Notes: generated from the sequence alone by a model not told the origin. A DNA stretch of 64,000 nucleotides from Thermoflavifilum sp. (GCF_014961315.1 NZ_CP063141.1:1798001-1862000), one strand, 5' to 3'; numbered from the stretch's first letter, positions 17,899 through 28,495 are shown. Numbers and translations: made by a program.

Positions 17899-18321
17899 AT
17901 GTTACAGCCTAAACGTACCAAGCACAGGAAAATGCAGAAGGGCCGCATCAAAGGTGTGGCTCAGCGGGGTTATACGCTTGCCTTTGGCTCATTCGGACTT
18001 AAGGCGCTGGAACCGCACTGGATCACCGACAGGCAAATTGAAGCTGCTCGTGTGGCGCTAACCCGGCATATGAAGAGAGAAGGTAACATCTGGATTCGTG
18101 TTTTCCCCGATAAGCCCATCACCAAAAAGCCATTGGAGGTGAGAATGGGTAAAGGGAAAGGTTCGCCCGACCACTGGGCTGCCGTGGTACAACCCGGTCG
18201 CATTTTGTTCGAAGCTGATGGCGTGCCTATGGATGTAGCCAGGGAAGCCCTGCGCCTGGCCGCCCAGAAACTGCCCATTAAAACCAAATTTGTGGTGAGA
18301 CCTGATTTTGAAGCTCAATAA
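17899..18321 (+). CDS. rplP: 50S ribosomal protein L16
   Basis: 140 residues. [19 protein letters not shown] and [19 protein letters not shown] are typical; [21 protein letters not shown] is the conserved loop near the A-site tRNA elbow. Confidence 0.98.
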   Translation: MLQPKRTKHRKMQKGRIKGVAQRGYTLAFGSFGLKALEPHWITDRQIEAARVALTRHMKREGNIWIRVFPDKPITKKPLEVRMGKGKGSPDHWAAVVQPGRILFEADGVPMDVAREALRLAAQKLPIKTKFVVRPDFEAQ

Positions 18322-18337
18322 TTAATTTTTTGAAGAC

Positions 18338-18577
18338 ATGGCCAAGACAAAAATCGATGTAAAAGCGCTCAGCGATCAGGATCTCGTGCAAAAAATTGCC
18401 GTGGAAACTTTGCATTTGAAGCGACTGAAATTCAGCCACGCGATTTCCCCCCTGGAAAATCCGATGAGTATCAGGCAAACACGTCGGGAAATTGCGAGGT
18501 TGAAAACTGAACTTCGTCGCCGGCAGCTTCAGACCCTGCAAACAGCAGCCATTCAGCCTGAAAACAATAAACAATAA
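18338..18577 (+). CDS. rpmC: 50S ribosomal protein L29
   Basis: 79 residues, somewhat longer than the usual 60-70. Two-helix protein: LSDQDLVQKIAVETLHLKRLKF, then NPMSIRQTRREIARLKTELRRRQ, the conserved C-terminal helix. A Gln/Thr-rich tail follows. It sits at the tunnel exit next to L23. Confidence 0.95.
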   Translation: MAKTKIDVKALSDQDLVQKIAVETLHLKRLKFSHAISPLENPMSIRQTRREIARLKTELRRRQLQTLQTAAIQPENNKQ

Positions 18578-18586
18578 ACATATATC

Positions 18587-18844
18587 ATGGCAGAACGACG
18601 TTTAAGAAAAACCCGAGTGGGTGTGGTCACCAGCAATAAAATGCAAAAAACCATCACGGTGAGTGTGGAACGCCGGGTGAAGCATCCGATCTATGGGAAG
18701 TTTATCAAGAAAACCACCAAATTTCTGGCACACGACGAAAACAACACTTGCCAGATCGGCGATGTGGTGCGCATCATGGAAACCCGACCGCTGAGCAAAA
18801 GAAAATGCTGGCGATTGGTAGAAATCATTCAACGCGCACAATAA
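18587..18844 (+). CDS. rpsQ: 30S ribosomal protein S17
   Basis: 85 residues. [24 protein letters not shown] and [23 protein letters not shown] are the S17 OB-fold signature. It binds the 5' domain of 16S rRNA. Confidence 0.98.
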   Translation: MAERRLRKTRVGVVTSNKMQKTITVSVERRVKHPIYGKFIKKTTKFLAHDENNTCQIGDVVRIMETRPLSKRKCWRLVEIIQRAQ

Positions 18845-18891
18845 ACCCATTGCCCGGCCATTCATGAATTATGTATTAAAACCTTTTTACC

Positions 18892-19260
18892 ATGATACAG
18901 CAGGAATCCAGACTAAAAGTGGCGGATAATAGCGGAGCTAAAGAAGTGCTCTGCATCCGGGTGCTGGGCAACTCCGGACAAACCTACGCAGGTATTGGCG
19001 ATAAAATTGTAGTAACCGTAAAAGACGCTATCCCCTCCGGAGGCATTAAAAAGGGAACCGTGTCTAAAGCTGTTATCGTGCGCACAAAAAGCAAACTTCG
19101 CAGAAAAGACGGATCCTACATTCGCTTTGATGACAATGCCGTTGTGCTGCTGAACAATATGGATGAGCCGAGAGGTACCCGTATCTTCGGCCCGGTAGCC
19201 CGGGAATTGCGTGATAAAGGCTATATGAAAATTATTTCCCTGGCACCGGAAGTGCTATAA
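18892..19260 (+). CDS. rplN: 50S ribosomal protein L14
   Basis: 122 residues. [26 protein letters not shown] and [28 protein letters not shown] are invariant L14 sequences. L14 contacts 16S rRNA in an intersubunit bridge. A promoter-like -7 box lies just past its stop codon. Confidence 0.99.
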   Translation: MIQQESRLKVADNSGAKEVLCIRVLGNSGQTYAGIGDKIVVTVKDAIPSGGIKKGTVSKAVIVRTKSKLRRKDGSYIRFDDNAVVLLNNMDEPRGTRIFGPVARELRDKGYMKIISLAPEVL

Positions 19261-19265
19261 AATCG

Positions 19266-19273
19266 TATCTTTG
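19266..19273 (+). promoter_or_regulatory. Possible internal promoter (-7 box) before rplX
   Basis: TATCTTTG followed by CGCCCC and an A-rich stretch resembles the infA and rpsJ promoter -7 regions. The expected TTTG about 20 bp upstream is not present inside rplN, so this may be a weak or activator-dependent secondary promoter. Confidence 0.4.
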
Positions 19274-19321
19274 CGCCCCTAAAAATAGGCAGGAATTCGT
19301 TTTACCCGCAAATGTGCATAC

Positions 19322-19663
19322 ATGAAAACGAGATTTAAACCAAAATTTCATATCAAAAAAGGCGACCAGGTAGTGGTTATCGCCGGCGATGATAAAGATA
19401 GAACTCGACCTCGTCGAGTACTGGCCGTGTATCCCGATAAGGAACGCGTGCTGGTGGAAGGCGTCAATATCGTCACCAAACACACGAAACCCAGTGCACA
19501 GAACCCGCGTGGAGGTATCGTTAAAATGGAAGCTCCTATTCATATCTCCAACGTCATGCTCTGGGACAGCAAAGCCGGAGCCCCTACCCGAATCAGTCGT
19601 TCGCGCGATGAAGAAGGCAAACCCGTGAGAATTTCGAAAAAATCTGGTGAAATCATTAAATAA
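19322..19663 (+). CDS. rplX: 50S ribosomal protein L24
   Basis: 113 residues. The N-terminal KOW motif [25 protein letters not shown] and [34 protein letters not shown] are standard for L24, an assembly-initiator protein. Confidence 0.98.
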   Translation: MKTRFKPKFHIKKGDQVVVIAGDDKDRTRPRRVLAVYPDKERVLVEGVNIVTKHTKPSAQNPRGGIVKMEAPIHISNVMLWDSKAGAPTRISRSRDEEGKPVRISKKSGEIIK

Positions 19664-19668
19664 AAACC

Positions 19669-20241
19669 ATGAGTACAACGCATTACATTCCCAGGCTCCA
19701 GCAAAAGTATCGCCAGGAAGTGGTACCCGCCCTGATGGAAAAATTCCATTATACCAGCGTAATGCAGGTACCCCGCCTGTTGAAAATATGTCTGAATCAG
19801 GGCGTGAACGGAGCCGTGAATGATAAAAAACTGGTCGACGTAGCTGTGGAAGAAATGACGCGTATTGCGGGGCAAAGAGCCGTACCCACGCTGGCTAAAA
19901 AAGATATCTCTAATTTCAAACTGCGCCGTAACATGCCTATTGGGGTGCGTGTTACCCTGCGCGGCGTACGCATGTATGAATTCCTCGATCGCCTGATATC
20001 CATTGCCCTGCCTCGCGTACGCGACTTCAGAGGTATCAGCGAAAAATCATTTGATGGCCGAGGAAACTATACCCTTGGCATCACCGAACAGATCATTTTC
20101 CCGGAAATCGATATCGATAAAGTAAGCAAGATCAACGGCATGGATATCACCTTCGTTACATCCGCTGAAACAGACGAAGAAGCATATGAACTATTGAGAT
20201 TGCTGGGAATGCCATTCCGAAATATAAATCCAAAAGCCTGA
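19669..20241 (+). CDS. rplE: 50S ribosomal protein L5
   Basis: 190 residues, typical. [23 protein letters not shown] and [31 protein letters not shown] identify L5, which binds 5S rRNA in the central protuberance. Confidence 0.99.
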   Translation: MSTTHYIPRLQQKYRQEVVPALMEKFHYTSVMQVPRLLKICLNQGVNGAVNDKKLVDVAVEEMTRIAGQRAVPTLAKKDISNFKLRRNMPIGVRVTLRGVRMYEFLDRLISIALPRVRDFRGISEKSFDGRGNYTLGITEQIIFPEIDIDKVSKINGMDITFVTSAETDEEAYELLRLLGMPFRNINPKA

Positions 20242-20247
20242 TTCACT

Positions 20248-20517
20248 ATGTCAAAACAATCTATCATCGCCAGGGAAAAAAAGCGGGAACGGCTGGTAGC
20301 AAAATACGCTGAAAAACGAGCAGCCCTGAAAGCGGCAGGCGATTATAAGGCCTTAGATGCACTTCCGAAAAATGCTTCGCCTGTACGCCTCCGTAATCGC
20401 TGCCAGCTTACCGGTCGCCCCAGAGGCTATATCCGCTATTTTGGAATTTCCCGTATCAAATTCAGGGAAATGGCACTGGAAGGAAAAATTCCTGGGGTAA
20501 GAAAAGCATCATGGTAA
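20248..20517 (+). CDS. rpsN: 30S ribosomal protein S14 (zinc-free form)
   Basis: 89 residues. The C-terminal [25 protein letters not shown] is the S14 core. The CXXC zinc-ribbon pairs of the short S14 form are absent, so this is the long zinc-independent (C-) type. Confidence 0.98.
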   Translation: MSKQSIIAREKKRERLVAKYAEKRAALKAAGDYKALDALPKNASPVRLRNRCQLTGRPRGYIRYFGISRIKFREMALEGKIPGVRKASW

Positions 20518-20537
20518 AAATTAAAATTTGTATTTGA

Positions 20538-20939
20538 ATGATGGTCACAGATCCCATAGCAGATTACCTGACACGCATCCGAAACGCCCAGCTGGCTGGT
20601 CATCGGATAGTGGAAATCCCGGCCTCCAACCTGAAAAAGCGGATGACCGAAATTCTGTACGAAAAAGGGTATATCCTGAAATATAAATTTGAGGACGACA
20701 ACAAGCAGGGGATCATAAAAATCGCCCTGAAATATGATCCACAGACCCGCCAGCCGGCAATTCGTATGCTGGAAAGAGTAAGCCGGCCAGGACTTCGCCG
20801 ATATGCCAAGCCTAAAGATTTGCCCAGAGTGAAAAACGGACTGGGCATAGCCATCGTCTCTACGTCGAGAGGTGTGATGACCGATAAAGAAGCCAGAGCT
20901 CAGCATATTGGTGGAGAAGTGCTGTGTGTCGTTTATTGA
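20538..20939 (+). CDS. rpsH: 30S ribosomal protein S8
   Basis: 133 residues; two adjacent ATG codons make the first residue uncertain by one. [19 protein letters not shown] and the C-terminal [20 protein letters not shown] are diagnostic. In E. coli S8 autoregulates the spc operon. Confidence 0.98.
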   Translation: MMVTDPIADYLTRIRNAQLAGHRIVEIPASNLKKRMTEILYEKGYILKYKFEDDNKQGIIKIALKYDPQTRQPAIRMLERVSRPGLRRYAKPKDLPRVKNGLGIAIVSTSRGVMTDKEARAQHIGGEVLCVVY

Positions 20940-20979
20940 TGGAAAGCTGATTGTTTCAAAGCTGAAGAAGATTTCGATT

Positions 20980-21534
20980 ATGTCTCGTATAGCAAAAATA
21001 CCGGTGAAGATTCCAGCAGGTGTTACCGTACAGGTTTCACCAGCTAATGAGGTGACCGTAAAAGGTCCAAAAGGAGAACTATCCCTTGCTGTAGATCGGG
21101 ATATACAGGTGCTGGTGCAATCGGGAGAAATTGTGGTAAAACGACCCACCGATCAGATCCGGCATAAAGAGCTTCATGGCACTTACCGGGCACTGCTGGC
21201 CAATATGGTAAAAGGGGTTACCGAAGGATTTCGGAAAGAGCTTGAACTCGTGGGGGTAGGCTATCGGGCCAGCGCACAGGGACAACTGCTCGACATCACC
21301 GTGGGATATTCACACAATATCCTGATGGAAATCCCTAAAGAAGTAAAAGTAAAAACCGAAGCAGAAAAAGGGCAAAATCCGAAAATCATCCTGGAAAGCC
21401 CGGATAAGCAATTGTTAGGCGCGGTGGCCGCCAAAATCAGAAGCCTGCGGAAACCCGAGCCTTACAAGGGTAAGGGTATTCGCTATGCAGATGAGATCGT
21501 GCGCCGTAAGGCAGGTAAGAGCGCAGGTAAATAA
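20980..21534 (+). CDS. rplF: 50S ribosomal protein L6
   Basis: 184 residues from the ATG at 20980 (MSRIAKIPVKIPAGV, the normal N-terminus; the frame is open further upstream but overlaps rpsH). LELVGVGYRASAQG and RKPEPYKGKGIRYADEIVRRKAGKS are conserved L6 segments near the factor-binding site. Confidence 0.98.
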   Translation: MSRIAKIPVKIPAGVTVQVSPANEVTVKGPKGELSLAVDRDIQVLVQSGEIVVKRPTDQIRHKELHGTYRALLANMVKGVTEGFRKELELVGVGYRASAQGQLLDITVGYSHNILMEIPKEVKVKTEAEKGQNPKIILESPDKQLLGAVAAKIRSLRKPEPYKGKGIRYADEIVRRKAGKSAGK

Positions 21535-21602
21535 AGTCATGTATTTCCCCTGGATTCGCTCTTCCGACACAGACCGGAAGGCACTAAAACAGGACGTTTG
21601 AT

Positions 21603-21956
21603 ATGAAAAAACAGTTATCCAGACGAGAAAAGATTCATCTTCGTATTCGCAAACGGATTTCGGGCACAGCCACCCGACCCCGGCTGTCCGTATTTCGGAG
21701 CAATACTTCCATTTATGCACAGCTGATTGATGATACAACCGGCCATACCCTGGCTGCGGCTTCTTCACGCGATAAGGCCATAGCTGCTCAAAAGGGCACC
21801 AAAACGGAAAAGTCTTATTTGGTGGGAGAGGCCCTGGCAAAGAAAGCGCTGGCCCTGGGTATTACCCGATGCGTATTCGATCGGGGAGGTTACCTTTATC
21901 ACGGCCGTGTGAAAGCACTGGCAGAAGGTGCACGTGCAGCGGGTTTACAGTTTTAA
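21603..21956 (+). CDS. rplR: 50S ribosomal protein L18
   Basis: 117 residues. [29 protein letters not shown] and [28 protein letters not shown] are typical L18, a 5S rRNA-binding protein. Confidence 0.98.
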   Translation: MKKQLSRREKIHLRIRKRISGTATRPRLSVFRSNTSIYAQLIDDTTGHTLAAASSRDKAIAAQKGTKTEKSYLVGEALAKKALALGITRCVFDRGGYLYHGRVKALAEGARAAGLQF

Positions 21957-21981
21957 CTTAACTTATTTTGAATAGAGGTAT

Positions 21982-22500
21982 ATGGCTAAACAACACATCC
22001 AACGGGTAAAAGCAGGCGATCTGGAATTAAAAGAAAAAGTGGTCGCCATTAATCGCGTTACCAAAACCACGAAAGGCGGAAGAAACTTCAGCTTTTCAGC
22101 ACTGGTGGTGGTGGGCAACGGTAAAGGAGTGGTTGGCCACGGGCTGGGTAAAGCCAAGGAAGTCCAGGAAGCGATCAACAAGGGTATCGATGATGCGAAA
22201 AAAAATCTCATCCGTGTGCCCATCATACACGGTACTATTCCGCATGAGCAATTTGCTAAGGAAGGAGCTGCCAAAGTGCTTATCAAGCCTGCTGCTCATG
22301 GTACAGGTGTGATTGCTGGTGGTTCTATGCGCGCCGTACTCGAGAGTGCAGGTATCACGGATGTGCTCACCAAATCGCTGGGCTCAACCAATCCGCATAA
22401 TGTAGTAAAAGCCACATTCAAGGCCCTGTCCATGCTCCGTGAGCCGATACAGGTGGCGCGTGATCGTCATATTTCTTTGAAAAAAGTATTTAACGGATAA
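21982..22500 (+). CDS. rpsE: 30S ribosomal protein S5
   Basis: 172 residues. [23 protein letters not shown] is the S5 dsRNA-binding domain start, and [16 protein letters not shown] the C-terminal domain. It contributes to decoding accuracy and the mRNA entry channel. Confidence 0.99.
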   Translation: MAKQHIQRVKAGDLELKEKVVAINRVTKTTKGGRNFSFSALVVVGNGKGVVGHGLGKAKEVQEAINKGIDDAKKNLIRVPIIHGTIPHEQFAKEGAAKVLIKPAAHGTGVIAGGSMRAVLESAGITDVLTKSLGSTNPHNVVKATFKALSMLREPIQVARDRHISLKKVFNG

Positions 22501-22557
22501 TATCGGTGCAGCAGTAAACCGTTATCATCATTTCGAAAACCAGTTAATTTTTCAGCC

Positions 22558-22749
22558 ATGGGAAAAATTAAAATCACGCAAATCAGAAGTGCGATAGATA
22601 GGCCGGAGCGTCAGAAAAAAACTTTGCTGGCATTAGGCCTGAAAAAACTGCATGCCACCGTGGAGCATGAAGCCACCCCTCAAATTCTGGGCATGATACG
22701 GAAGGTGCAGCACCTGGTTAGTGTGCAACCCATCAGTGAAGTGAAATAA
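22558..22749 (+). CDS. rpmD: 50S ribosomal protein L30
   Basis: 63 residues. [49 protein letters not shown] matches short bacterial L30. Normal position between rpsE and rplO. Confidence 0.97.
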   Translation: MGKIKITQIRSAIDRPERQKKTLLALGLKKLHATVEHEATPQILGMIRKVQHLVSVQPISEVK

Positions 22750-22777
22750 ATCTTAACTTTGTTAAACGAACTTGTTT

Positions 22778-23230
22778 ATGCAATTACATACGCTAAAGCC
22801 TGCCGCCGGATCCGTAAAAAAATCCAAACGTCTGGGAAGAGGAGAAGCCTCTGGCAAGGGTGGAACCTCAACCAGAGGTACCAAGGGCCACCAATCTCGT
22901 TCGGGATATAAAACCAAAAAAGGACACGAGGGGGGTCAGATGCCCCTGCACCGCCGGGTGCCGAAACGAGGATTCAATCATCCGGAAAAACAACCCTACC
23001 GGATCGTGAACTTCAACCAGGTGGATGGATGGGTTGAAAAATATGGGTTAGGTGAGATTTCGCCTGCTGCATTACAACAGGCGGGGTTAATGAAACCTAA
23101 CGAGCGCTTAAAAATTCTGGCTAAAGGCAACTTTACCGCGAAGGGGCTTCGATTTGTTGCTCATGCAGTAAGTGCACAGGCTCAAAAAGCTATTGCAGCC
23201 GCGGGGTGTGAATTACAGTTGATTTCCTGA
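22778..23230 (+). CDS. rplO: 50S ribosomal protein L15
   Basis: 150 residues from the ATG at 22778. The glycine/lysine-rich N-terminal extension (RLGRGEASGKGGTSTRGTKGHQSRSG, GHEGGQMPLHRRVPKRGF) threads into 23S rRNA as usual for L15. Confidence 0.98.
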   Translation: MQLHTLKPAAGSVKKSKRLGRGEASGKGGTSTRGTKGHQSRSGYKTKKGHEGGQMPLHRRVPKRGFNHPEKQPYRIVNFNQVDGWVEKYGLGEISPAALQQAGLMKPNERLKILAKGNFTAKGLRFVAHAVSAQAQKAIAAAGCELQLIS

Positions 23231-23255
23231 TTATCGGCTATAAAAGTGGAATGCC

Positions 23256-24596
23256 GTGAAAAGAATGATCGAAACGATACGAAACATCTGGAGCATTGAG
23301 GATCTGCGTAAGCGCATCCTCTATACATTCGGACTTATTTTTGTTTATCGTATCGGTTCGTTTATCATTCTTCCTGGAATTAATCCAGCCTTACTTACAC
23401 TTGAGAATGCACAGAAAGGCCTGTTGGGTTTATTTGATATGTTTGCTGGAGGTTCGTTCAGCAGGGCTTCCATCTTCGCACTGGGAATCATGCCCTATAT
23501 TTCGGCCTCTATTGCCATGCAATTGCTTACCATTGCCGTGCCCTCCTTTGCGAAATTGCAAAAAGAAGGAGAAAGCGGTCAGAAGCGTATCAATCAATAT
23601 ACCCGCTGGCTTACGGTGGTTGTGACCGCTTTTCAAGCACTGGCCTATGTCACTTATTTAAGGCAACAATCTGGTGCCGCGATTCTTCCTCAATTCAGTC
23701 CATTCTTTTTTGCTTTCTCGACTATTGTGGTGCTCACAGCAGGAACCCTGTTCGTGATGTGGTTGGGTGAAAAAATCACCGATAAAGGTATAGGCAACGG
23801 GGCATCGATCATCATTGAAATCGGTATTCTGGCTCGTTTGCCACATGCTCTTGTGGCAGAGTTCAATGCAAAAAATACATCTGGTGGCGGTGGGTTGTTG
23901 ATTTTTCTGATTGAAATTGCTTTTCTGGTACTGGTGGTGATGGGCCTGGTCGTGCTGGTCCAGGGCACCCGAAAGGTTCCGGTAAATTATGCAAAACGTA
24001 TTGTCGGCACGCGGCAAATTGGTGGTGTACGCCAGTTCTTACCCCTGAAAGTAAATGCAGCCGGCGTGATGCCCATCATCTTCGCCCAGGCCATTATGTT
24101 CATACCCATGACTGTGGTTGGATTTACCAATCCTACCAGTACTACGGGTGGTTTTATCCGCGCTTTAAGCGATTATACCTCATTCTGGTATAACCTTATT
24201 TATGGCTTCATGGTGATTATCTTCACCTATTTCTACACTGCGCTCATTTTTAATCCTACCCAGATTGCGGATGAAATGAAGCGCAACAATGGCTTTATAC
24301 CGGGTGTAAAACCTGGCAAACCTACAGCCGAATTTATCGGAAGCATTATGGATCGCATTACTTTGCCGGGGGCCTTTTTCCTGGCCATTGTAGGCATATT
24401 GCCCGGCTTTGCCCACGCCCTGGGCGTAAATACGGTATTTGCCAGTTTCTTTGGAGGTACTTCACTGCTTATCATCGTGGGGGTAATTCTGGACACCTTG
24501 CAGCAGATTGAAAGCCAGCTCTTGATGCGCCATTACGACGGCTTGATGAAATCTGGACGAATTGCCGGGCGCACCGCTCAAGTGACAACAACCTGA
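23256..24596 (+). CDS. secY: Preprotein translocase channel SecY
   Basis: 446 residues with ten hydrophobic helices. The start is GTG at 23256 or ATG at 23265. LFDMFAGGSFSRASIFALGIMPYISASI is the plug/TM2 region. The cytoplasmic loop VLVQGTRKVPVNYAKR and the C-terminal MRHYDGLMKSGRIAGR are conserved. It is the inner-membrane export channel, needed for the Sec-exported nos lipoproteins among others. Confidence 0.98.
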   Translation: MKRMIETIRNIWSIEDLRKRILYTFGLIFVYRIGSFIILPGINPALLTLENAQKGLLGLFDMFAGGSFSRASIFALGIMPYISASIAMQLLTIAVPSFAKLQKEGESGQKRINQYTRWLTVVVTAFQALAYVTYLRQQSGAAILPQFSPFFFAFSTIVVLTAGTLFVMWLGEKITDKGIGNGASIIIEIGILARLPHALVAEFNAKNTSGGGGLLIFLIEIAFLVLVVMGLVVLVQGTRKVPVNYAKRIVGTRQIGGVRQFLPLKVNAAGVMPIIFAQAIMFIPMTVVGFTNPTSTTGGFIRALSDYTSFWYNLIYGFMVIIFTYFYTALIFNPTQIADEMKRNNGFIPGVKPGKPTAEFIGSIMDRITLPGAFFLAIVGILPGFAHALGVNTVFASFFGGTSLLIIVGVILDTLQQIESQLLMRHYDGLMKSGRIAGRTAQVTTT

Positions 24597-24628
24597 ACGC
24601 CTGAAAAGGCAGCACATTTTGTCCGTGT

Positions 24629-25465
24629 ATGATAGTTTACAAATCAGAAGAAGAAATTGATCGCATCAGGAAGAGCGCCAGATTGGTTTCTCTAACCCTT
24701 GCCGAAATCGCCCGTCACCTCAAACCAGGCATGGCCACCCGGGAAATAGATTTGCTTGCTGAGGCTTATATCCGCGAACAAGGTGCTATTCCGTCATTCA
24801 AAAACTATCAGGGATATCCTGCCAGCTGCTGTGTATCTGTAAATGATCGTGTTGTGCATGGTATCCCCGACGCGTACAAGCTCCGGGAAGGCGATATCGT
24901 ATCCGTAGATTGTGGAGTGCTGCTGGATGGATTTCATGGCGATAGTGCCTATACCTTCGCTATCGGTCGGGTTGATGAAGCCGTGCTGGCCCTTATGGCC
25001 GCCACCAAAACAGCCCTTTACAGAGGCATTGAGCAGGCTATTGCGGGCAATCGGGTGGGCGATATCGCCTTTGCGATACAGCAATATACCGAAAAGCAGC
25101 GGGGCTATGGAGTGGTGCGTGAGCTGGTGGGACACGGAGTGGGCAGAGAATTGCATGAAGAACCTCAGGTGCCCAATTACGGAAAACGGGGAACGGGCGT
25201 TGTGCTTCGGGAAGGATTGGTCATTGCTATTGAACCTATGATTAACCTCGGTACGCGGAAAATCTATTACCTCGACGACGGATGGACCGTAGTCACACAG
25301 GATCATAAACCTTCGGCACATTATGAACATACCATTGTCGTGAGAAAGAAAAAAGCTGAAATCCTTTCCGATTTCAGTATTGTGGAAGAAGCCGAGCAAA
25401 ACAATCCGGCACTCAATACCGATTATTACCGCTGGGTTGGCGAACATGAGGCGGTGGAGCATTGA
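24629..25465 (+). CDS. map: Methionine aminopeptidase type I
   Basis: 278 residues. Metal ligands are visible in VSVDCGVLLDGFHGDSAYTF (two Asp), GHGVGRELHEEPQVPNYG (His) and IAIEPMINLG with HYEHTIVV (Glu residues). It removes N-terminal Met from nascent proteins. It is about 20 residues longer than the typical family member because of an acidic C-terminal tail (SIVEEAEQNNPALNTDYYRW). Location between secY and infA is common in the phylum. Confidence 0.97.
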   Translation: MIVYKSEEEIDRIRKSARLVSLTLAEIARHLKPGMATREIDLLAEAYIREQGAIPSFKNYQGYPASCCVSVNDRVVHGIPDAYKLREGDIVSVDCGVLLDGFHGDSAYTFAIGRVDEAVLALMAATKTALYRGIEQAIAGNRVGDIAFAIQQYTEKQRGYGVVRELVGHGVGRELHEEPQVPNYGKRGTGVVLREGLVIAIEPMINLGTRKIYYLDDGWTVVTQDHKPSAHYEHTIVVRKKKAEILSDFSIVEEAEQNNPALNTDYYRWVGEHEAVEH

Positions 25466-25467
25466 TT

Positions 25468-25500
25468 TTTGCCTGTTTTCAAATAATTATGCTATCTTTG
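25468..25500 (+). promoter_or_regulatory. Bacteroidota-type promoter of infA
   Basis: TTTG at 25468-25471, a 21-nt spacer, TATCTTTG at 25493-25500, and infA starting 16 bp later. It gives infA-rpmJ-rpsM and following genes an independent transcript with a very short leader. Confidence 0.75.
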
Positions 25501-25516
25501 CAGTCCTTAAAAATTT

Positions 25517-25735
25517 ATGGCCAAACAAGCACTCATCAAACAAGACGGAGTTATTGTGGAAGCTTTATCCAATGCCATGTTCAGGGTGAGGCTTGAAAAT
25601 GGGCATGAAATTATTGCTACCATTTCCGGGAAAATGCGTATGCATTATATTAAAATTTTGCCCGGTGACAAGGTGGGGGTGGAAATGAGCCCGTACGACT
25701 TGAGTAGAGGACGAATCATATTTCGATACAAATAA
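25517..25735 (+). CDS. infA: Translation initiation factor IF-1
   Basis: 72 residues, S1-like OB fold. [40 protein letters not shown] is the canonical IF-1 sequence. It binds the 30S A site during initiation. Confidence 0.99.
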   Translation: MAKQALIKQDGVIVEALSNAMFRVRLENGHEIIATISGKMRMHYIKILPGDKVGVEMSPYDLSRGRIIFRYK

Positions 25736-25754
25736 TTTAAAACGCTGCACAGCT

Positions 25755-25871
25755 ATGAAAGTGAGAGCATCTATCAAAAAGCGGAGTGCCGACTGCAAAA
25801 TTGTGCGTCGGAAAGGCAAACTTTATGTCATCAATAAAAAGAATCCACGCTTCAAACAGAGACAAGGATAA
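25755..25871 (+). CDS. rpmJ: 50S ribosomal protein L36 (zinc-free form)
   Basis: 38 codons, easily missed. [21 protein letters not shown] followed by [16 protein letters not shown] is L36. Only one of the usual zinc-binding Cys residues remains (in SADCK) and the second pair is replaced, so it is the zinc-independent C- type. It lies 19 bp after infA, the usual arrangement. Confidence 0.97.
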   Translation: MKVRASIKKRSADCKIVRRKGKLYVINKKNPRFKQRQG

Positions 25872-25900
25872 CCCCATTTCATAATCGAACGATTCACCAT

Positions 25901-26281
25901 ATGGCACGTATAGCAGGTATAGATTTACCCCGGAATAAGAGCGGAGAAATTGGCTTAACCTACATCTACGGCATTGGTCGCTCCACGGCTCGTTATATCT
26001 TAGACAAAGCCGGCATAGACCCTCAGAAAAAAGTCAAAGACTGGAACGACGAAGAGCTTACCCAGATCCGAACCATCATCAATAATGAAATTAAAGTTGA
26101 AGGTGCTTTGCGTTCTGAAGTGCAGCTTAATATCAAGCGATTGCTGGATATCGGTTGCTATCGAGGCTTGAGGCATAGAAAGGGTTTACCGGTCAGAGGG
26201 CAACGCACCCGTACCAACGCCCGTACCCGGAAAGGAAGAAGGAAAACCGTTGCCGGTAAGAAGAAAGCACCCAAGAAATAA
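25901..26281 (+). CDS. rpsM: 30S ribosomal protein S13
   Basis: 126 residues. [29 protein letters not shown] and the C-terminal [24 protein letters not shown] are diagnostic. The C-terminal tail reaches the P-site tRNA. Confidence 0.99.
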   Translation: MARIAGIDLPRNKSGEIGLTYIYGIGRSTARYILDKAGIDPQKKVKDWNDEELTQIRTIINNEIKVEGALRSEVQLNIKRLLDIGCYRGLRHRKGLPVRGQRTRTNARTRKGRRKTVAGKKKAPKK

Positions 26282-26347
26282 AATTTGAGCGCTTTGTCGC
26301 GCATATCCTAACGTGTCATTTATCGCATCTGAAATATATCGGTAGTT

Positions 26348-26749
26348 ATGGCCAAATCAACATCGAGCAGTGCAAAAACAGCCCGCAAAAGGGTGGTAAA
26401 GGTAGATCCCTATGGGGATGTCCATATTTTAGCCAGTTTCAATAACATCATCATTAGCATCACCAACAAACAAGGTCAGGTCATCTCCTGGTCGTCGGCC
26501 GGAAAAATGGGATTTCGGGGATCGAAAAAGAATACGCCCTATGCGGCGCAGCTGGCTGCCCAGGATGCAGCGAAAGCAGCCGTTGATGCCGGATTGAAAA
26601 AAGCCGACGTATATGTAAAAGGCCCCGGAGCAGGCCGTGAAAGTGCCATCCGGGCGATTGCCAGCGCTGGCATAGAAATCAATACCATTAAAGATGTGAC
26701 TCCACTACCCCATAACGGATGCAGGCCACCCAAAAAGAGAAGGGTGTAG
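26348..26749 (+). CDS. rpsK: 30S ribosomal protein S11
   Basis: 133 residues. [43 protein letters not shown] and the C-terminal [18 protein letters not shown] are invariant S11 sequences at the platform. Confidence 0.99.
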   Translation: MAKSTSSSAKTARKRVVKVDPYGDVHILASFNNIIISITNKQGQVISWSSAGKMGFRGSKKNTPYAAQLAAQDAAKAAVDAGLKKADVYVKGPGAGRESAIRAIASAGIEINTIKDVTPLPHNGCRPPKKRRV

Positions 26750-26797
26750 TGTTATTGGGCAGGAATTTAAGCTTAGAATTCATAAACATCAGTATCC

Positions 26798-27403
26798 ATG
26801 GCAAGATATACGGGTCCAAAAACAAGAATTTGCAGAATATTCGGCGAGCCCATTCTGGGTAACGGTAAATATTTAACCAAGAACAGTCTTCCTCCCGGCC
26901 AGCATGGCGCGGCTCGCAAGCGTAAGCAGCTGGGTGAGTATGCCCTGCAGCTCCGGGAAAAACAGAAAGCCAAATATACCTATGGCGTGCTGGAACGCCA
27001 ATTTAAAAAGCTATTCTATGAAGCCAGTCGCCAGAAAGGCGTTACCGGCGAAACCCTGATGAAATTACTGGAGGCCCGACTGGATAATACCGTATATCGT
27101 CTTGGCCTGGCCCCCAGTCGTCCGGCAGCCCGTCAACTCGTTTCACACAAACATATTACAGTCAACGGGCATATCGTAAACATTCCTTCATACCAGCTTA
27201 AACCAGGCGATATCATTGGCCTGAAACCTAAATCGGCCGCCAACTCAGCAATCACCAGTAACTTCAGAGGTAAAAATCCAAAATTCACCTGGCTTGACTG
27301 GAATGAAAAAGAAATGAAAGGCACATTCCTCAGTTATCCGGAACGGGATATGATTCCGGAAAACATTAAAGAACAACTGATCGTTGAATTGTATTCCAAA
27401 TAA
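26798..27403 (+). CDS. rpsD: 30S ribosomal protein S4
   Basis: 201 residues. [18 protein letters not shown] at the N-terminus without the Cys4 zinc set, then the S4 RNA-binding domain ([37 protein letters not shown]). Primary 16S binder; in E. coli it autoregulates the alpha operon. Confidence 0.98.
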   Translation: MARYTGPKTRICRIFGEPILGNGKYLTKNSLPPGQHGAARKRKQLGEYALQLREKQKAKYTYGVLERQFKKLFYEASRQKGVTGETLMKLLEARLDNTVYRLGLAPSRPAARQLVSHKHITVNGHIVNIPSYQLKPGDIIGLKPKSAANSAITSNFRGKNPKFTWLDWNEKEMKGTFLSYPERDMIPENIKEQLIVELYSK

Positions 27404-27442
27404 ATATTTCATCATCTATTATTTAAAAAAGTAGTCTGGACT

Positions 27443-28438
27443 ATGGCAATCCTTAATTTTCAAAAACCAGATAAAATCGTGCTTCAGAAGTCGAGTGATT
27501 TTGAAGCACAATTCGAATTCCGCCCCCTGGAGCCGGGCTATGGTGTAACCATCGGAAACGCCCTTCGCAGGGTATTGCTTTCTTCACTGGAAGGTTATGC
27601 CATTTCAGGAGTTAAAATCGAAGGTGTAGATCATGAATTCACTACAATTAAGGGCGTAACCGAAGACGTTACAGAAATTATCCTGAATCTGAAACAGGTG
27701 AGGTTGAAAAAGATTGCCGAAGGAGAAGTGACCAGCGAAAAAGTACACATTTCCCTGAAAAATCAACAGGAATTCAGGGCAGGGATGATCGGCAAGGCCA
27801 CCCATACCTTTCAGGTCATGAACCCTGATTTGCTGATTTGCACCATGGATCCTTCGGCCAAACTGGAGATGGAATTGACTATTGTGAAAGGACGCGGTTA
27901 CGTACCGGCTGAGGAAAATAAACCCAAAGACGCTCCATTTGGTTATATTCCCATGGATGCTATTTTTACGCCTATTAAAAACGTGCGTTATACTGTTGAA
28001 AATACCCGTGTAGAACAGAAGACTGACTACGAAAAGCTGATCATGGAAGTGGTTACAGATGGTACAATTCATCCCGAAGAGGCCGTAAAAGAAGCTTCCC
28101 GCATCCTGATCCAGCATTTGATGATCATTACAGACGAAAACATCAGCTTCGATACGAAGGATACCGAAAAAGAACAAACAGTCGATGAAAAAACCTTGCA
28201 GCTCAAGAAAATTTTAAAGACACCGCTGGAAGATCTCGATCTCTCGGTACGTGCCTTCAATTGTTTGAAAGCGGCTAAGATTAATTCGCTCAGTGAATTG
28301 GTGCAATATGATCAGGAAGAGTTGATGAAATTCAGGAATTTCGGACAGAAATCTCTCAGTGAAATTGAACAGGTGCTTGCCGAGAGGGGATTACATTTTG
28401 GTATGGATCTTTCCAAGTTAAATCTGGACGACGATTAA
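27443..28438 (+). CDS. rpoA: RNA polymerase alpha subunit
   Basis: 331 residues. The N-terminal dimerisation domain ([23 protein letters not shown]) spans about 1-230. A linker follows, then the C-terminal domain ([39 protein letters not shown]) that contacts DNA and activators. Confidence 0.99.
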   Translation: MAILNFQKPDKIVLQKSSDFEAQFEFRPLEPGYGVTIGNALRRVLLSSLEGYAISGVKIEGVDHEFTTIKGVTEDVTEIILNLKQVRLKKIAEGEVTSEKVHISLKNQQEFRAGMIGKATHTFQVMNPDLLICTMDPSAKLEMELTIVKGRGYVPAEENKPKDAPFGYIPMDAIFTPIKNVRYTVENTRVEQKTDYEKLIMEVVTDGTIHPEEAVKEASRILIQHLMIITDENISFDTKDTEKEQTVDEKTLQLKKILKTPLEDLDLSVRAFNCLKAAKINSLSELVQYDQEELMKFRNFGQKSLSEIEQVLAERGLHFGMDLSKLNLDDD

Positions 28439-28495
28439 AATACATTGTTCACCATCTCCCCGCCTGCAGCAGGGATAAATACAAATTCATTTGTT

